DNA of 64,000 bases from Chitinophagaceae bacterium (GCA_004173235.1 SEAC01000002.1:186001-250000), one strand, 5' to 3'; numbered from the stretch's first letter, positions 16,701 to 25,361 are shown. A program made the numbers and translations. Notes: a model not told the origin generated them from the letters alone.

Positions 16701-17443
16701 ACGACATCTCTGATGTGTACGTGTTGCTGCGCCGCCAGCTGCAGTCATGGATGCGCATCAACTATGGACTGAGCTTCCAGTATTTCCGCGTGCATGAGGC
16801 GCAGAACAAAGGACGCTTCGTAGACATGCCCGGCATCCCCGGCATCGACTATGGATCGCGCTACCAGGAAAAGTACTTTGCCGGTCCGCACTTCAAGCTG
16901 GACATCAACACGCAGAACAATAAGATCATCCCTACGCGCGGCCTGTTGATGGACCTCAACGTGCGCCCGCTCTTCGGACTGAACAAGCAAAGCCACAACA
17001 TCACACGCGCTGATGTGGACATGCGCATTTACTCGAGCCTGTTCCGCTACCCGCGTTTTGTATTTGCAACGCGCTTCGGCTATGGTCGTGTGTTTGGAAA
17101 GGTAGTGGAAGTGCCCCAGGCTTACTACCTCTCGGGCACCAACAACCTGCGTGGCTACCGCCGCGATCGCTTTGCGGGCAAGTCGGCCATCTATAGCCAG
17201 AACGAGTTGCGCTTCCGCATTGCCGACTTCAGCACCTACCTGTTCCCCGGCTCCATCGGCATACTCAGCTTCTTTGATGTGGGCCAGGTAAAATATCCCA
17301 ACGATCCGCCGAAGGGCTGGTTCGCGGGCTATGGAGGCGGCATTTGGGTAGCGCCCGTCAAGCGTTTCGTTATCACCGGAATGCTGGCCTGGAGCGCCGA
17401 AGAGAAGGCTTTGCCGCTGGTGACGTTCGGCTTCCCGTTCTAA
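13796..17443 (+). CDS. Calcineurin-like phosphoesterase fused to Omp85-type outer-membrane barrel
   Basis: 1215 residues. Signal peptide 1-19. Residues 25-350 are a metallophosphoesterase with all metal motifs: LGDAGD, WLGDNIYPLG, FIPGNHDWMNG, LAMHHPIYSQG and VAGHDHSQQ. A middle region (about 400-800) has kinase-like or unknown character (DDLVFRLFKDHDDHVLQER, DFDRHEDQWRW). The C-terminal 370 residues are an Omp85/BamA-like barrel with the conserved loop motif LRGYRRDRFAGKSAIYSQNE and a closing aromatic (FGFPF). The likely outcome is a phosphatase held at the outer membrane. The frame is open further upstream, but the signal peptide fixes the ATG at 13796. Confidence 0.85.
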   Translation: MKRILLGWALLLLSGASFAQTDSVRHRIFLLGDAGDLAPDGGQPTGDWLRKNVDWNDERNIAIWLGDNIYPLGLPTEGERDYKEAKKILDYEIALTKGKKARTYFIPGNHDWMNGKIGGWLRVQNQVDYINSQQINNIEAWPRGGCPGPETVEVDSQLVIVLMDSQWFLYIHDKPGPGSNCASKSMDDFTTELEEIIQTHPNQLVMLAMHHPIYSQGVHGGAYTLRQHIFPLAEAIPGLYIPLPVLGSVYPIARGVFGNVQDFNHPVYRSMAKAIEDILKKYPNTITVAGHDHSQQLLRKPKDSLYYIVSGAVAELTRLKKANNNLLYGSVQHGFGMVEVLKSGKVNVKFYNIDDKDLADPSYARELFTIKKPPVTAQDTVFTDLAATMTVAANPRLERKGFRTLLTGHNYRDEWTTPVTVPVLNLSTEQGGLKPVRLGGGKQTRSLRLEDRNKHEWALRSIEKFPEAAIPADLRQTFAKDIVEQGISASYPYASLSYDPLARAAGIPIIRRKLVYVPDDKRLGRFNTTFRNVLAVLEEREPEGIEKSYNTDDLVFRLFKDHDDHVLQERVLQARLLDMFIMDFDRHEDQWRWATQDTGKGKLYYPIPRDHDQAFFVNQGLVPKLARKPWFLPEVQGFRARAENINTFNRVARNFDRFFLNELSEEQWSRRADSFLAAMTDTVIEQALRQQPVEIQGSNMERIISTLKERRQYFKKEMLEYYRFISKEVNVVGSNDRELFRVHRNDDGTVHVLVQSLNKDGQLKGRMYERTFDPSVTKEIRLYGLSNDDQFIFDGTGKSGIKIRAIGGAGSDSFVNSMTDAGLRVYDATFEENKLTGITGVQNKLSKDPQVNLYNRLGYKYNMFRPGITAAYNVDDGLYLGASVEMLRQGFRKEPFHSRHYLNVSHALNTSSTRIRYEGDFTQVFGHEDITVRADVRAPVNVTNFFGFGNNTANDRSQPDGERFYRIRYDISDVYVLLRRQLQSWMRINYGLSFQYFRVHEAQNKGRFVDMPGIPGIDYGSRYQEKYFAGPHFKLDINTQNNKIIPTRGLLMDLNVRPLFGLNKQSHNITRADVDMRIYSSLFRYPRFVFATRFGYGRVFGKVVEVPQAYYLSGTNNLRGYRRDRFAGKSAIYSQNELRFRIADFSTYLFPGSIGILSFFDVGQVKYPNDPPKGWFAGYGGGIWVAPVKRFVITGMLAWSAEEKALPLVTFGFPF

Positions 17444-17486
17444 AGAAGCTATTCACCCGGGTTCGTCACCGCAAAGAGAAGAAGGA

Positions 17487-17788
17487 AAGAAGGTAAGCGC
17501 AAAGACAGTACTGCTATACTTCTGGCGCAATCCTGTTTTACTTTTTTTTTAATAAAAGAAGGTAAGCGCAAAGACAGTACTGCTATACTTCTGGCGCAAT
17601 CCTGTTTTACTTTTTTTAATAAAAGAAGGTAAGCACAAAGGCAGTGCTGCTATACTTCCTGGCGCAATCCTTTTTTCTTTTTTTAAGGAAAGAAGGTGAG
17701 CACAAAGGCAGTACTGCTATACTTCCTGGCGCAATCCTTTTTTCTTTTTTTAAGGAAAGAAGGTAAGCGCAAAGGCAGTACTGCTTTC
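17487..17788. repeat. 67-69 bp tandem repeat, about 4.5 copies
   Basis: AGGTAAGCGC-type unit starts lie at 17491, 17560, 17627, 17694 and 17761 (periods 69, 67, 67, 67). Each unit carries GCGCAAAGRCAGTACTGCTA, TACTTC-TGGCGCAATCC and a T-tract. The block fills the gap between two convergent genes, and its last partial copy runs into the 3' end of nth. The leading ACCGCAAAGAG suggests derivation from the common CGCAAAG-type intergenic repeats. Confidence 0.9.
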
Positions 17789-18505
17789 TTAGCGTATTCC
17801 TTTTTCACTTTTTTTCTTAGCGGTTTTTGCCTTTGTCGAAGATTCGTTCTGTACCCCGACTTCCTTACTCATTACTTTTTGAAAATAGGGGCAAAGGGGT
17901 TTAAGCCCGCATTCCTCGCACTTCGGCCGACGGGCGACACATACATAGCGTCCGTGCAGGATCAGCCAGTGATGAAATTTGTAAACCAGTTCGGTGGGAA
18001 CGTACTTCAGCAATTGCTTTTCGGTCTCGAGCGGCGTTTTGGAACCTACCGTAAGACCCAGCCTGGCCGACACGCGGAACACATGGGTGTCTACCGCCAT
18101 GTTGGGTTGATTGTCCACCACAGAAGTAATGACGTTGGCGGTTTTGCGGCCTACGCCGGGCAGCTGCACAAGTTCGTCCACGGTCATCGGGATGGCGCCG
18201 CCGAAGCTTTCCTGCACCTTTTTCGCCATGCCCATCAGGTGGCGCGTTTTATTGCCGGGAAAGGAGATCGATTTGATGAAGGAAAAAAGCTCGTCGTATT
18301 CCGCCAGCGCCAGCGCGGGGATGTCGGGGTAGCGTTCGAACAGCGCGGGCGTGTGCATGTTCACGCGCTTGTCGGTGCATTGGGCCGAGAGGATCACGGC
18401 CACCAGTAACTGATAGGGATTGTCGTAGAGCAACTCGGTTTCGGGGTCGGGCATGGCCTCCCCGAAGTAGGCGATGACGTGCTCATACCGTTGCTTTCTT
18501 GTCAT
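17789..18505 (-). CDS. nth: Endonuclease III
   Basis: 238 residues. A DNA glycosylase/AP lyase that removes oxidised pyrimidines in base-excision repair. The helix-hairpin-helix LPGVGRKTANVI supplies catalytic Lys121, VDTHVFRVSARLGL supplies Asp139, and the 4Fe-4S cluster cysteines are C189-x6-C196-x2-C199-x5-C205. All key residues are present. The ATG at 18505 is chosen over a TTG three codons earlier because TATCTTGC begins 13 nt before this ATG. The lysine-rich tail (KAKTAKKKSEKGIR) lies at the edge of the tandem repeat and may have been altered by it. Confidence 0.95.
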   Translation of the reverse strand: MTRKQRYEHVIAYFGEAMPDPETELLYDNPYQLLVAVILSAQCTDKRVNMHTPALFERYPDIPALALAEYDELFSFIKSISFPGNKTRHLMGMAKKVQESFGGAIPMTVDELVQLPGVGRKTANVITSVVDNQPNMAVDTHVFRVSARLGLTVGSKTPLETEKQLLKYVPTELVYKFHHWLILHGRYVCVARRPKCEECGLKPLCPYFQKVMSKEVGVQNESSTKAKTAKKKSEKGIR

Positions 18506-18510
18506 TCGCT

Positions 18511-18518
18511 GCAAGATA
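18511..18518 (-). promoter_or_regulatory. -7 box of nth
   Basis: TATCTTGC on the minus strand, starting 13 nt before the ATG at 18505; it decides the start of nth. Confidence 0.45.
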
Positions 18519-18542
18519 AGCCGGCGGGGGCTGTGATGGGTG

Positions 18543-18782
18543 TTACTTCAGCAGGGAAGGGGCGGGAGCGGCGGCTGCCGCATATCTGAGTACGTTGAGC
18601 ACGATCTCCGTGCGGGGCGCTTCCAGGGCGTTGTTCAGGCGCTCCTGGGCTTTTTTGAGCACCGCGAGTTTCTCGCGCAGGGCCCAGCTGCGGGCCAGTT
18701 CGTTATCCAGGGCGGCAGACTCTTCCGTTGTCATTTCACGATAGAGGTAACGCAGGAGGTCCTCCGGGGTGTACTGATGCAT
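18543..18782 (-). CDS. Small anti-sigma-factor-like protein
   Basis: 79 residues: LLRYLYREMTTEESAALDNE followed by a charged helix (LREKLAVLKKAQERLNNAL). This resembles the helical N-terminal module of Bacteroidota anti-sigma-type proteins without the zinc-binding His/Cys residues and without a membrane segment; the gene at 27016-28116 carries two similar modules. No sigma gene is adjacent. It lies between ftsB-like and nth on the same strand. Function unproven. Confidence 0.6.
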   Translation of the reverse strand: MHQYTPEDLLRYLYREMTTEESAALDNELARSWALREKLAVLKKAQERLNNALEAPRTEIVLNVLRYAAAAAPAPSLLK

Positions 18783-18846
18783 ATTCCTTATTTAGTGGAC
18801 GGTGCTTGTTCAGGTGGTATGCAACTTAAACGGCTATCTAAAGCCT

Positions 18847-19167
18847 TTATTGTGCGGAAGGTTCACTGTTTTTGGGGTCGGCAACGAGGAAAAGGTCTTC
18901 GTTGTCGCGCTTCATGCCATAGCGCTCGCGGGCAAAACGCTCGATGGTGGCGGGGTCGTTGCGCAGGTCTTCGGCAAAGCGGCGCTCCTTCGTGATCTGC
19001 TCTTGGTATTGCTTCTTGCTGGTTTGCAGCGCACGGAGGTCGCTGCGGCGCTCCTGCTGCACAAAGAAGTCGTTGCGGTCGAAGAACAGGAGCCAGAGCA
19101 CGAATGCCACGCCCGCAATAAAGAACTTGTTGCGGAGGAAGGAAGGTATGCGGCTCAGGAGGGGCAT
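18847..19167 (-). CDS. FtsB/DivIC-like septum formation initiator
   Basis: 106 residues. A short cytoplasmic N-terminus, one membrane helix (FFIAGVAFVLWLLFF, about residues 15-30), then a coiled coil (QQERRSDLRALQTSKKQYQE and onward) and the family motif ERFARERYGMKRDNEDLFLV. FtsB links FtsL and FtsQ in the divisome. The gene is commonly near enolase in bacteria; here enolase is upstream with a GNAT gene between. TATCTTCG at 19185-19192 is a likely -7 box, 25 nt from the ATG. Confidence 0.88.
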   Translation of the reverse strand: MPLLSRIPSFLRNKFFIAGVAFVLWLLFFDRNDFFVQQERRSDLRALQTSKKQYQEQITKERRFAEDLRNDPATIERFARERYGMKRDNEDLFLVADPKNSEPSAQ

Positions 19168-19184
19168 AAGATGATCGATTGATA

Positions 19185-19192
19185 CGAAGATA
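19185..19192 (-). promoter_or_regulatory. -7 box of ftsB-like gene
   Basis: TATCTTCG on the minus strand, 25 nt before the ATG at 19167. Confidence 0.4.
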
Positions 19193-19240
19193 GAAAGAAT
19201 GCCGGATTCCGCGCTCCATGGGCACCCGCCTTTGCACCGC

Positions 19241-19846
19241 TCATTCGGTCAGGCATTCGCATATTCCCATAAGCCTCTCTTTCACTTCCGGCCACTCATC
19301 GTCAATGATGCTGAATACAACCGTATGCCGCACGGTTCCATCGGCATGGAGCCCGTGCTTGCGGAGAATGGCTTCCTGCGTGCCGCCGATCTTGAGCACA
19401 GCTTTCTGCGATCGTTCGTTTTGATGCGCTACTTCAAATTCCACGCGCTGGTAACCGAGCGTTTCAAATGCATAACGCAACAGCAACAGCTTGCATTCTT
19501 TGTTGTGCACCTTACCCCAATATTCGGGCACGTACCACGTGTAGCCGATGGCCAATCGCTTCATGGCCGGTTCGATGCGGTAGTAGCGCGTCATTCCCAT
19601 GACGGCGCCCGTTTGCGCATCGCGCATCACGAACGAAACCTGCATCCCCGTATTGCGCGGATCAAAAGCGGCAGCGATATACTTGTCGAACTGCACGTCG
19701 TAGCTGTCATCTACGATCAGCGTTTTGGTGAACTCCCAGATGCGCGGGTCGCGCGCAAGGCGGCGTAGTTCCGGCACATGGCTTTCGTTGAGCAACTCCA
19801 GTCGCACATACGTTCCTCGAAGGAGTGAGAGGTTAATAGGGATCAT
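19241..19846 (-). CDS. GNAT-family N-acetyltransferase (RimJ/RimL-like)
   Basis: 201 residues. The pattern fits the acyl-CoA N-acyltransferase fold of the RimJ/RimL type: VRLELLNESHVPELRRL at the start, GAVMGMTRYYRI, LAIGYTWYVPEYWGKVHNKE (the acetyl-CoA-binding region) and YQRVEFEVAHQNERSQKAVLKIGGTQEAIL. The substrate may be a protein N-terminus or a small amine; this cannot be decided. Single gene with its own promoter. Confidence 0.85.
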   Translation of the reverse strand: MIPINLSLLRGTYVRLELLNESHVPELRRLARDPRIWEFTKTLIVDDSYDVQFDKYIAAAFDPRNTGMQVSFVMRDAQTGAVMGMTRYYRIEPAMKRLAIGYTWYVPEYWGKVHNKECKLLLLRYAFETLGYQRVEFEVAHQNERSQKAVLKIGGTQEAILRKHGLHADGTVRHTVVFSIIDDEWPEVKERLMGICECLTE

Positions 19847-19850
19847 GTGG

Positions 19851-19883
19851 CGAAATTAGTGTAGCGCCTCAGGGGTAAACAAA
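19851..19883 (-). promoter_or_regulatory. Promoter of GNAT gene
   Basis: On the minus strand TTTG, a 21-nt spacer and TAATTTCG; the box (19851-19858) starts 12 nt before the ATG at 19846. Confidence 0.6.
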
Positions 19884-19931
19884 TACAGAAAACGGAGCAA
19901 ATTAAGGTGAACTGTCCTTTCATGCGACCCC

Positions 19932-19976
19932 AACAATTGTTCAATATTCAACGCGCAATGTTCAATTTTCAAGTGG
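19932..19976. repeat. TTCAATn heptad array at the enolase 3' end
   Basis: TTCAATA/TTCAACG/CGCAATG/TTCAATT/TTCAA, 7-bp period, 22 nt from the enolase terminator hairpin. Confidence 0.7.
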
Positions 19977-19997
19977 GACTATTGAGAATTTGATGCA

Positions 19998-20024
19998 GAA
20001 AGCCCCGCCATCGGCGGGGCTTTC
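19998..20024 (-). terminator. Terminator of enolase gene
   Basis: GAAAGCCCCGCC-ATC-GGCGGGGCTTTC, a perfect 12-bp stem 20 nt past the enolase stop. Confidence 0.85.
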
Positions 20025-20044
20025 GTTTATCGTACGAGAAGGCT

Positions 20045-21340
<1,296 letters not shown>

Positions 21341-21351
21341 TTAGTTGCCCG

Positions 21352-21359
21352 CGAATTTA
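21352..21359 (-). promoter_or_regulatory. -7 box of eno
   Basis: TAAATTCG on the minus strand, 31 nt before the ATG at 21328. Confidence 0.4.
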
Positions 21360-21368
21360 GGTCTTTTC

Positions 21369-21554
21369 CGGCCCCCTGTACCCCGAAGGGGGCACTTAGG
21401 TGGATGTGCCTTATAAAACGCACCTTAAGCCACTTTGAAATGCTGTAATGAAAGGCACGCCCATGGCGGGATCTTTATTTATCTGCTGTAGGAAATCGGC
21501 AATCTTGTTCCGTATCGGCGACCTAAGTGCCCCCTTGGGGCGACAGGGGGCCTG
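21369..21554. repeat. Foldback element with about 31-bp inverted ends
   Basis: GGCCCCCTGT..CCCC.AAGGGGGCACTTAGG at about 21370-21401 is repeated as reverse complement at about 21523-21553. About 120 bp lie between, with no gene. The right arm forms the end of gldA. Confidence 0.8.
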
Positions 21555-22449
21555 TCAGCTGCCGGAAGATCGTCTCCAGGCTCTCGCTGCCCGTCGTAAG
21601 GCTCTCGATATTCAGCCCCTGCTCCACGCTCAGTTGCAGCAGTGCCTTGCGCACGGCCTCGGGCTCTTCGGTGCGCAGCGACCAGTTGCGGCTGTCGATC
21701 TTTTCCACTTCGGTCACGCCGGGGATGCGGCGCATCCATTCCGACTCGAGCGGCTCCTGGAACGATACGCGCACGCGGTTGGCCGTATTTCTACGGCGCA
21801 GGTCATCGAGGCGGTCGTCGGCAACGATCTGCCCTTTGTTGATGATGATCACGCGGTTGCAGATGGCTTCCACTTCCTGCAGGATGTGCGAGGAAAAAAG
21901 CACGAGTTTGTTGCGGCCCTGCTCTTTGATAACGTTGCGGATCTCGATGATCTGGTTGGGGTCGAGGCCGGAGGTAGGTTCGTCGAGAATGAGTACTTCG
22001 GGGTTGTGGAGCAATGCACCCGCAAGGCCCACGCGCTGCTTGTAGCCTTTCGACAGCTGGCCCACGCGCTTGTGCGCCTCGGGAGTGAGGCCCGTAAGGC
22101 CGATCACCTCCTCCACGCGCGTCTTCTTTCCACTGATGCCATGCACGTCGGCAAGGAAGGAGAGATACTCACGAACGTACAGGTCGTAATAAAGCGCGTT
22201 CGATTCGGGCAGGTAGCCGATCTTCTTTTTCACCTGCAATGGATCGCGCTGCACGTCGATGCCGCCTACTACCGCGGTTCCGCCATCAGGCTCCAGGAAG
22301 CCCGTGATCATCTTCATCGTGGTGCTCTTGCCTGCGCCGTTTGGCCCCAGAAAGCCAACGATCTCGCCCGGCTGCACGGAGAACGAGATCCCGTCCACCG
22401 CTTTTTGCGCGCCATAAGTTTTGCGAAGCTGTGTTACCTCGATCGACAT
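21523..22449 (-). CDS. gldA: ABC transporter ATP-binding protein, GldA-like
   Basis: 308 residues. ATPase of the GldA type, which with GldF/GldG supports gliding motility in flavobacteria, or a related ABC-2 exporter. Walker A GPNGAGKSTT, Q-loop region YLPESNALY, signature QLSKGYKQRVGLAGAL, Walker B VLILDEPTSGLDP and the switch SSHILQEVEAI are present, followed by a C-terminal domain. The last residues (GPLSPQGGT) and the stop are encoded by the inverted-repeat element, so the C-terminus has been rewritten. No gldF/gldG is adjacent, so the name is by sequence style. Box TACCTTTA at 22457-22464. Confidence 0.85.
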   Translation of the reverse strand: MSIEVTQLRKTYGAQKAVDGISFSVQPGEIVGFLGPNGAGKSTTMKMITGFLEPDGGTAVVGGIDVQRDPLQVKKKIGYLPESNALYYDLYVREYLSFLADVHGISGKKTRVEEVIGLTGLTPEAHKRVGQLSKGYKQRVGLAGALLHNPEVLILDEPTSGLDPNQIIEIRNVIKEQGRNKLVLFSSHILQEVEAICNRVIIINKGQIVADDRLDDLRRRNTANRVRVSFQEPLESEWMRRIPGVTEVEKIDSRNWSLRTEEPEAVRKALLQLSVEQGLNIESLTTGSESLETIFRQLTGPLSPQGGT

Positions 22450-22456
22450 AAGTGCT

Positions 22457-22464
22457 TAAAGGTA
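22457..22464 (-). promoter_or_regulatory. -7 box of gldA-like gene
   Basis: TACCTTTA on the minus strand, 15 nt before the ATG at 22449. Confidence 0.5.
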
Positions 22465-22475
22465 AAGAAGGTTTG

Positions 22476-22598
22476 GAACCGCTAAGAAAAGAAGAAGCAA
22501 AGTGGTTCGCTAAGAATATTATAAAAAGAGACGCACGTTGCGTGCGTCTCTGCATCTTCGCGAAATCACTTCTTTTCTTACTCACTTCGCGGTTTTAC
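22476..22598. repeat. CCGCTAAG-type inverted repeat around a terminator
   Basis: AACCGCTAAGAAAAGAAG on the left and CTTCTTTTCTTACTC with CTTCGCGGTT on the right are inverted and enclose the hairpin at 22527-22551. They resemble the CGCAAAG/CTTTGCG intergenic repeat family also seen at 17465. Confidence 0.6.
22522..22551 (-). terminator. Terminator of carbonic anhydrase gene
   Basis: AGAGACGCACG-CAA-CGTGCGTCTCT on the minus strand, then TTTTTAT; 66 nt past the stop at 22617. Confidence 0.85.
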
Positions 22599-22616
22599 TA
22601 ATTATACTTTCAAACC

Positions 22617-23252
22617 TTACAGGTCATCATACTCGTACAGCGGATCGATATGCGTTCCGGCGGGCATCTCAAACACCGGCTTGATGATGCCGTCGCTGAG
22701 GCCATACACCCAGCCGTGCAGGTGCGGGCGCTGCTCGTTCTTCCAGGCACGCTGGATGATGGTGGTCTTGGCCAGGTTCATCACCTGCTCGCGCACGTTC
22801 AGTTCCACCAGGCGGTCTACGCGGCGCTCCTCGTCTTTGATCTCATTGAGCTCGTCGCGGTGCACGCGCATCACGTCTTTGATATTGCGCAGCCACATGT
22901 TGAGCACGGGCTTGAAGTCGGCCTGCGTGCTTGCAGCCTTCACGCCGCCGCAGCCGTAATGACCGCACACGATCACGTGACGGACTTTCAAATGCGTTAC
23001 GGCATAGTCGAGCACGGCCAGCAGGTTCACATCGGTGTTCACTACAAGGTTGGCTACGTTGCGGTGCACGAAGATCTCACCGGGTTGCGTACCCGTGATC
23101 TCGTTGGCCGGCACGCGGCTGTCGCTGCAGCCGATCCACAGGAATTCGGGGCGCTGGATGGTGGCGAGGCGCTGAAAATATTCCGGGTTGTCGGCAACGC
23201 GTTCGGAGGCCCAGGCTTTGTTTTCCAATAGCAGTTTCTGATACGATTCCAT
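22617..23252 (-). CDS. Beta-class carbonic anhydrase
   Basis: 211 residues. Interconverts CO2 and bicarbonate in the cytoplasm. Zinc ligands are Cys42 (GCSDSRVPANE), His98 and Cys101 (GHYGCGGVKAA), with the Asp44-Arg46 dyad present, so it is the active-site-complete type. The start is set at the ATG at 23252; an upstream TTG gives only two more residues. It begins 35 bp after the SulP transporter on the same strand and ends in a strong terminator, so the two form an operon, fitting bicarbonate uptake or supply. Confidence 0.95.
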   Translation of the reverse strand: MESYQKLLLENKAWASERVADNPEYFQRLATIQRPEFLWIGCSDSRVPANEITGTQPGEIFVHRNVANLVVNTDVNLLAVLDYAVTHLKVRHVIVCGHYGCGGVKAASTQADFKPVLNMWLRNIKDVMRVHRDELNEIKDEERRVDRLVELNVREQVMNLAKTTIIQRAWKNEQRPHLHGWVYGLSDGIIKPVFEMPAGTHIDPLYEYDDL

Positions 23253-23287
23253 ATGCAAATGTTAATAGAAGTTTGATTAAATAGATA

Positions 23288-24868
23288 TTAAACAGTTTGA
23301 GGCACGGGTTGTTCAGCAAAGCGCGCGAGGCCGTTGGTACGCGCCAGCGATCCTTTTACTTCTACCCGGATGTTCTTAAGGTGTGCGTGCTTGGTGAAGT
23401 CTTCGATCACTTCGATGACGTCGCGGTCGATAAAGTCGGCACGTGTGGCATCTACGAGCACGTAGCCATCTTCAGGCACCTGCTCGAGCTTGTTCTTGAT
23501 GATCGCCTTGTTGAGGAACGACACGTCTTTACGTAAGCGGAACAGGTAGCTCTTCGCATCCGAAACCACCATCACCGAAGTGCGGAAGTTGCTGCGCAGC
23601 ACGTAGAAGAGGCCGAGCACGATGCCGATGATCACACCCTTCAGCAGGTCGGTGGCCAGGATGGCCGCGATGGTGATCACGAACGGCATGAACTGGTCCC
23701 AGCCCTTCTTGTAATACTCCACAAAAAGCACCGGCTTGGCCAGTTTGTAACCCGTGAAGATGAGCACCGCTGCCAGCGCGGCTTTCGGAATGAGATTGAG
23801 CAGTTGCGGGATGAGCGCCACGCAAAGCAGCAGCAGCGTGCCGTGCAGGATGGTGGACGCCTTCGATTGTGCACCCGAGTTGACGTTGGCCGATGAGCGC
23901 ACGATTACCGACGTGACCGGTAGTCCGCCAATGAGCCCCGACACGAGGTTGCCCACGCCCTGCGCACGCAACTCGCGGTTCTTGTTGGTGACGCGTTTAT
24001 ACGGATCGAGGTCGTCGATGGCTTCGATGGAAAGCAGTGTTTCCAACGATGCAACGATGGCCAGCGTGAGGCCCGTGATCCAAACGTGGCTGCTGCCGAT
24101 CACCGACCAGTCGGGCGCGCTGAAGAACGAAAAGAATTCGCCCGCGCTTGAAGCCTGCGGAAGCTTCACCATATGCTGAGGGTCGAGGGCGCCGTTGCCG
24201 CCCATGGCCTGCGCAATGCCGATGCCGATGAGCACCACCAGCAACGGTGCGGGCACGAGGCGGATGAAGCCTTTCTGCTTCGATACGAATTTCTCCCAAA
24301 CGAAATGGAACGCCAGGCAAACGGCTCCGATGATCAGCGCCGTGCGGTTGATGTGGCCGAAGGCGTTGAAGAAGTTCACAAAGATGTTCCCCTTTTTCGC
24401 AGGTGCAGGCACCGACTCATCGGTTTCAAATTGCGAGTCGTCGCCAAGCAAGTGCGGAAACTGGTTGAGGATGAGGATGAGGCCGATGGCGGCAAGCATC
24501 CCTTTAATAACGGAACCGGGGACATAGTCGCCGATGGATCCCGCCCGGAGCATGCCCATGGCAAACTGGAAGGCGCCGCAGATCACCACCGACACGAGGA
24601 AGGCCTGGAAGGAGCCGCCGGGCATTGCGATGATGGCGGCCGATACGATGGCTGTGAGACCGGCCGCAGGGCCTGAAACGCTCAGCTGCGAACCGCTGAG
24701 AAAACCTATGATCATACCGCCGACCATACCGGCGATAAGGCCGCTGAACAAGGGCGCGCCCGAGGCGAGCGCAACGCCCAGGCAAAGCGGCAGGGCAACG
24801 AGGAAGACGACTATGGACGAGGGGATATCGGCCTTGAGCGTAGCAAGGCCTTTTTTCTTTGGAGACAT
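23288..24868 (-). CDS. SulP (SLC26) anion transporter, probably bicarbonate
   Basis: 526 residues, inner membrane. The start is MSPKKKGLATLKADIP at 24868; the family core follows (VVFLVALPLCLGVALASGAP, FLSGSQLSVSGPAAGLTA, GLIGGLPVTSVIVRSSANVN). About 10-12 membrane helices are visible, then a cytoplasmic STAS domain from about 440 (YVLVDATRADFIDRDVIEVI). SulP proteins move sulfate, bicarbonate or other anions. Direct linkage to carbonic anhydrase makes bicarbonate the likeliest substrate (inference). The small His-rich membrane protein gene 113 bp upstream may belong to the same unit. Confidence 0.9.
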   Translation of the reverse strand: MSPKKKGLATLKADIPSSIVVFLVALPLCLGVALASGAPLFSGLIAGMVGGMIIGFLSGSQLSVSGPAAGLTAIVSAAIIAMPGGSFQAFLVSVVICGAFQFAMGMLRAGSIGDYVPGSVIKGMLAAIGLILILNQFPHLLGDDSQFETDESVPAPAKKGNIFVNFFNAFGHINRTALIIGAVCLAFHFVWEKFVSKQKGFIRLVPAPLLVVLIGIGIAQAMGGNGALDPQHMVKLPQASSAGEFFSFFSAPDWSVIGSSHVWITGLTLAIVASLETLLSIEAIDDLDPYKRVTNKNRELRAQGVGNLVSGLIGGLPVTSVIVRSSANVNSGAQSKASTILHGTLLLLCVALIPQLLNLIPKAALAAVLIFTGYKLAKPVLFVEYYKKGWDQFMPFVITIAAILATDLLKGVIIGIVLGLFYVLRSNFRTSVMVVSDAKSYLFRLRKDVSFLNKAIIKNKLEQVPEDGYVLVDATRADFIDRDVIEVIEDFTKHAHLKNIRVEVKGSLARTNGLARFAEQPVPQTV

Positions 24869-24981
24869 AACTGACCAGTTTTTGTTGGAAGTGAAGCGTG
24901 CGGCCGCGGCAACGGGAAGCTGCACGCGAAGCCGGTGGCCCGCAGCGAAGCATCCGTAGAACTACGGAAAGGGAAAAACAA

Positions 24982-25356
24982 TTAAAACTGGCCGGCGTCG
25001 GGAGGCGGCGTTATGAACTCGGGGTGGAAGGCCACGAAGTCGTCCTGCGCATACGAATGATACTGCAGGTCGAGGAGGGCCAAGGGATGGTGGAGATGGA
25101 TAGGCTCGTGGAGGTATTCCTGGGGCATAGACACACCGGACTCGGTCTTTTCCTCGTTGGTGTTGCTCAGCGGGTTGCCGCTGTCTTCGTCGGCGTCACT
25201 GCCCTTTTCATGCGTCAACGCGGCCTTCGCGGCTTTCTGCTGCTGCTGGAAGCGATAAACGAAAGGCGTGCTCACGCTCAGCCACAGCAAAGCAAGCATC
25301 AGCAGAAGGCTGCCGATCTTATGTGCCGTGGAAAAAGGGGAACGTTGTCCTTTCAT
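24982..25356 (-). CDS. Small single-pass membrane protein, His-rich
   Basis: 124 residues. A basic N-terminus, one membrane helix (IGSLLLMLALLWLSVSTPFVY, about residues 14-34), then a charged linker rich in E/D/N and a C-terminal part with clustered histidines (HEPIHLHHPLALL). I recognise no family. The -7 box TACTTTTG 13 nt upstream supports the start. It precedes the SulP-carbonic anhydrase pair on the same strand; the histidines could bind metal, which is only a suggestion. Confidence 0.65.
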   Translation of the reverse strand: MKGQRSPFSTAHKIGSLLLMLALLWLSVSTPFVYRFQQQQKAAKAALTHEKGSDADEDSGNPLSNTNEEKTESGVSMPQEYLHEPIHLHHPLALLDLQYHSYAQDDFVAFHPEFITPPPDAGQF

Positions 25357-25361
25357 CGCGG

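Noticed and set aside
17487-17788. CRISPR-like array
   Set aside because: Units of 67-69 bp are repeated over their full length with no unique spacers, and no cas genes are present.
17696-18409. 237-codon plus-strand frame over nth
   Set aside because: Antisense of endonuclease III, starting within the tandem repeat.
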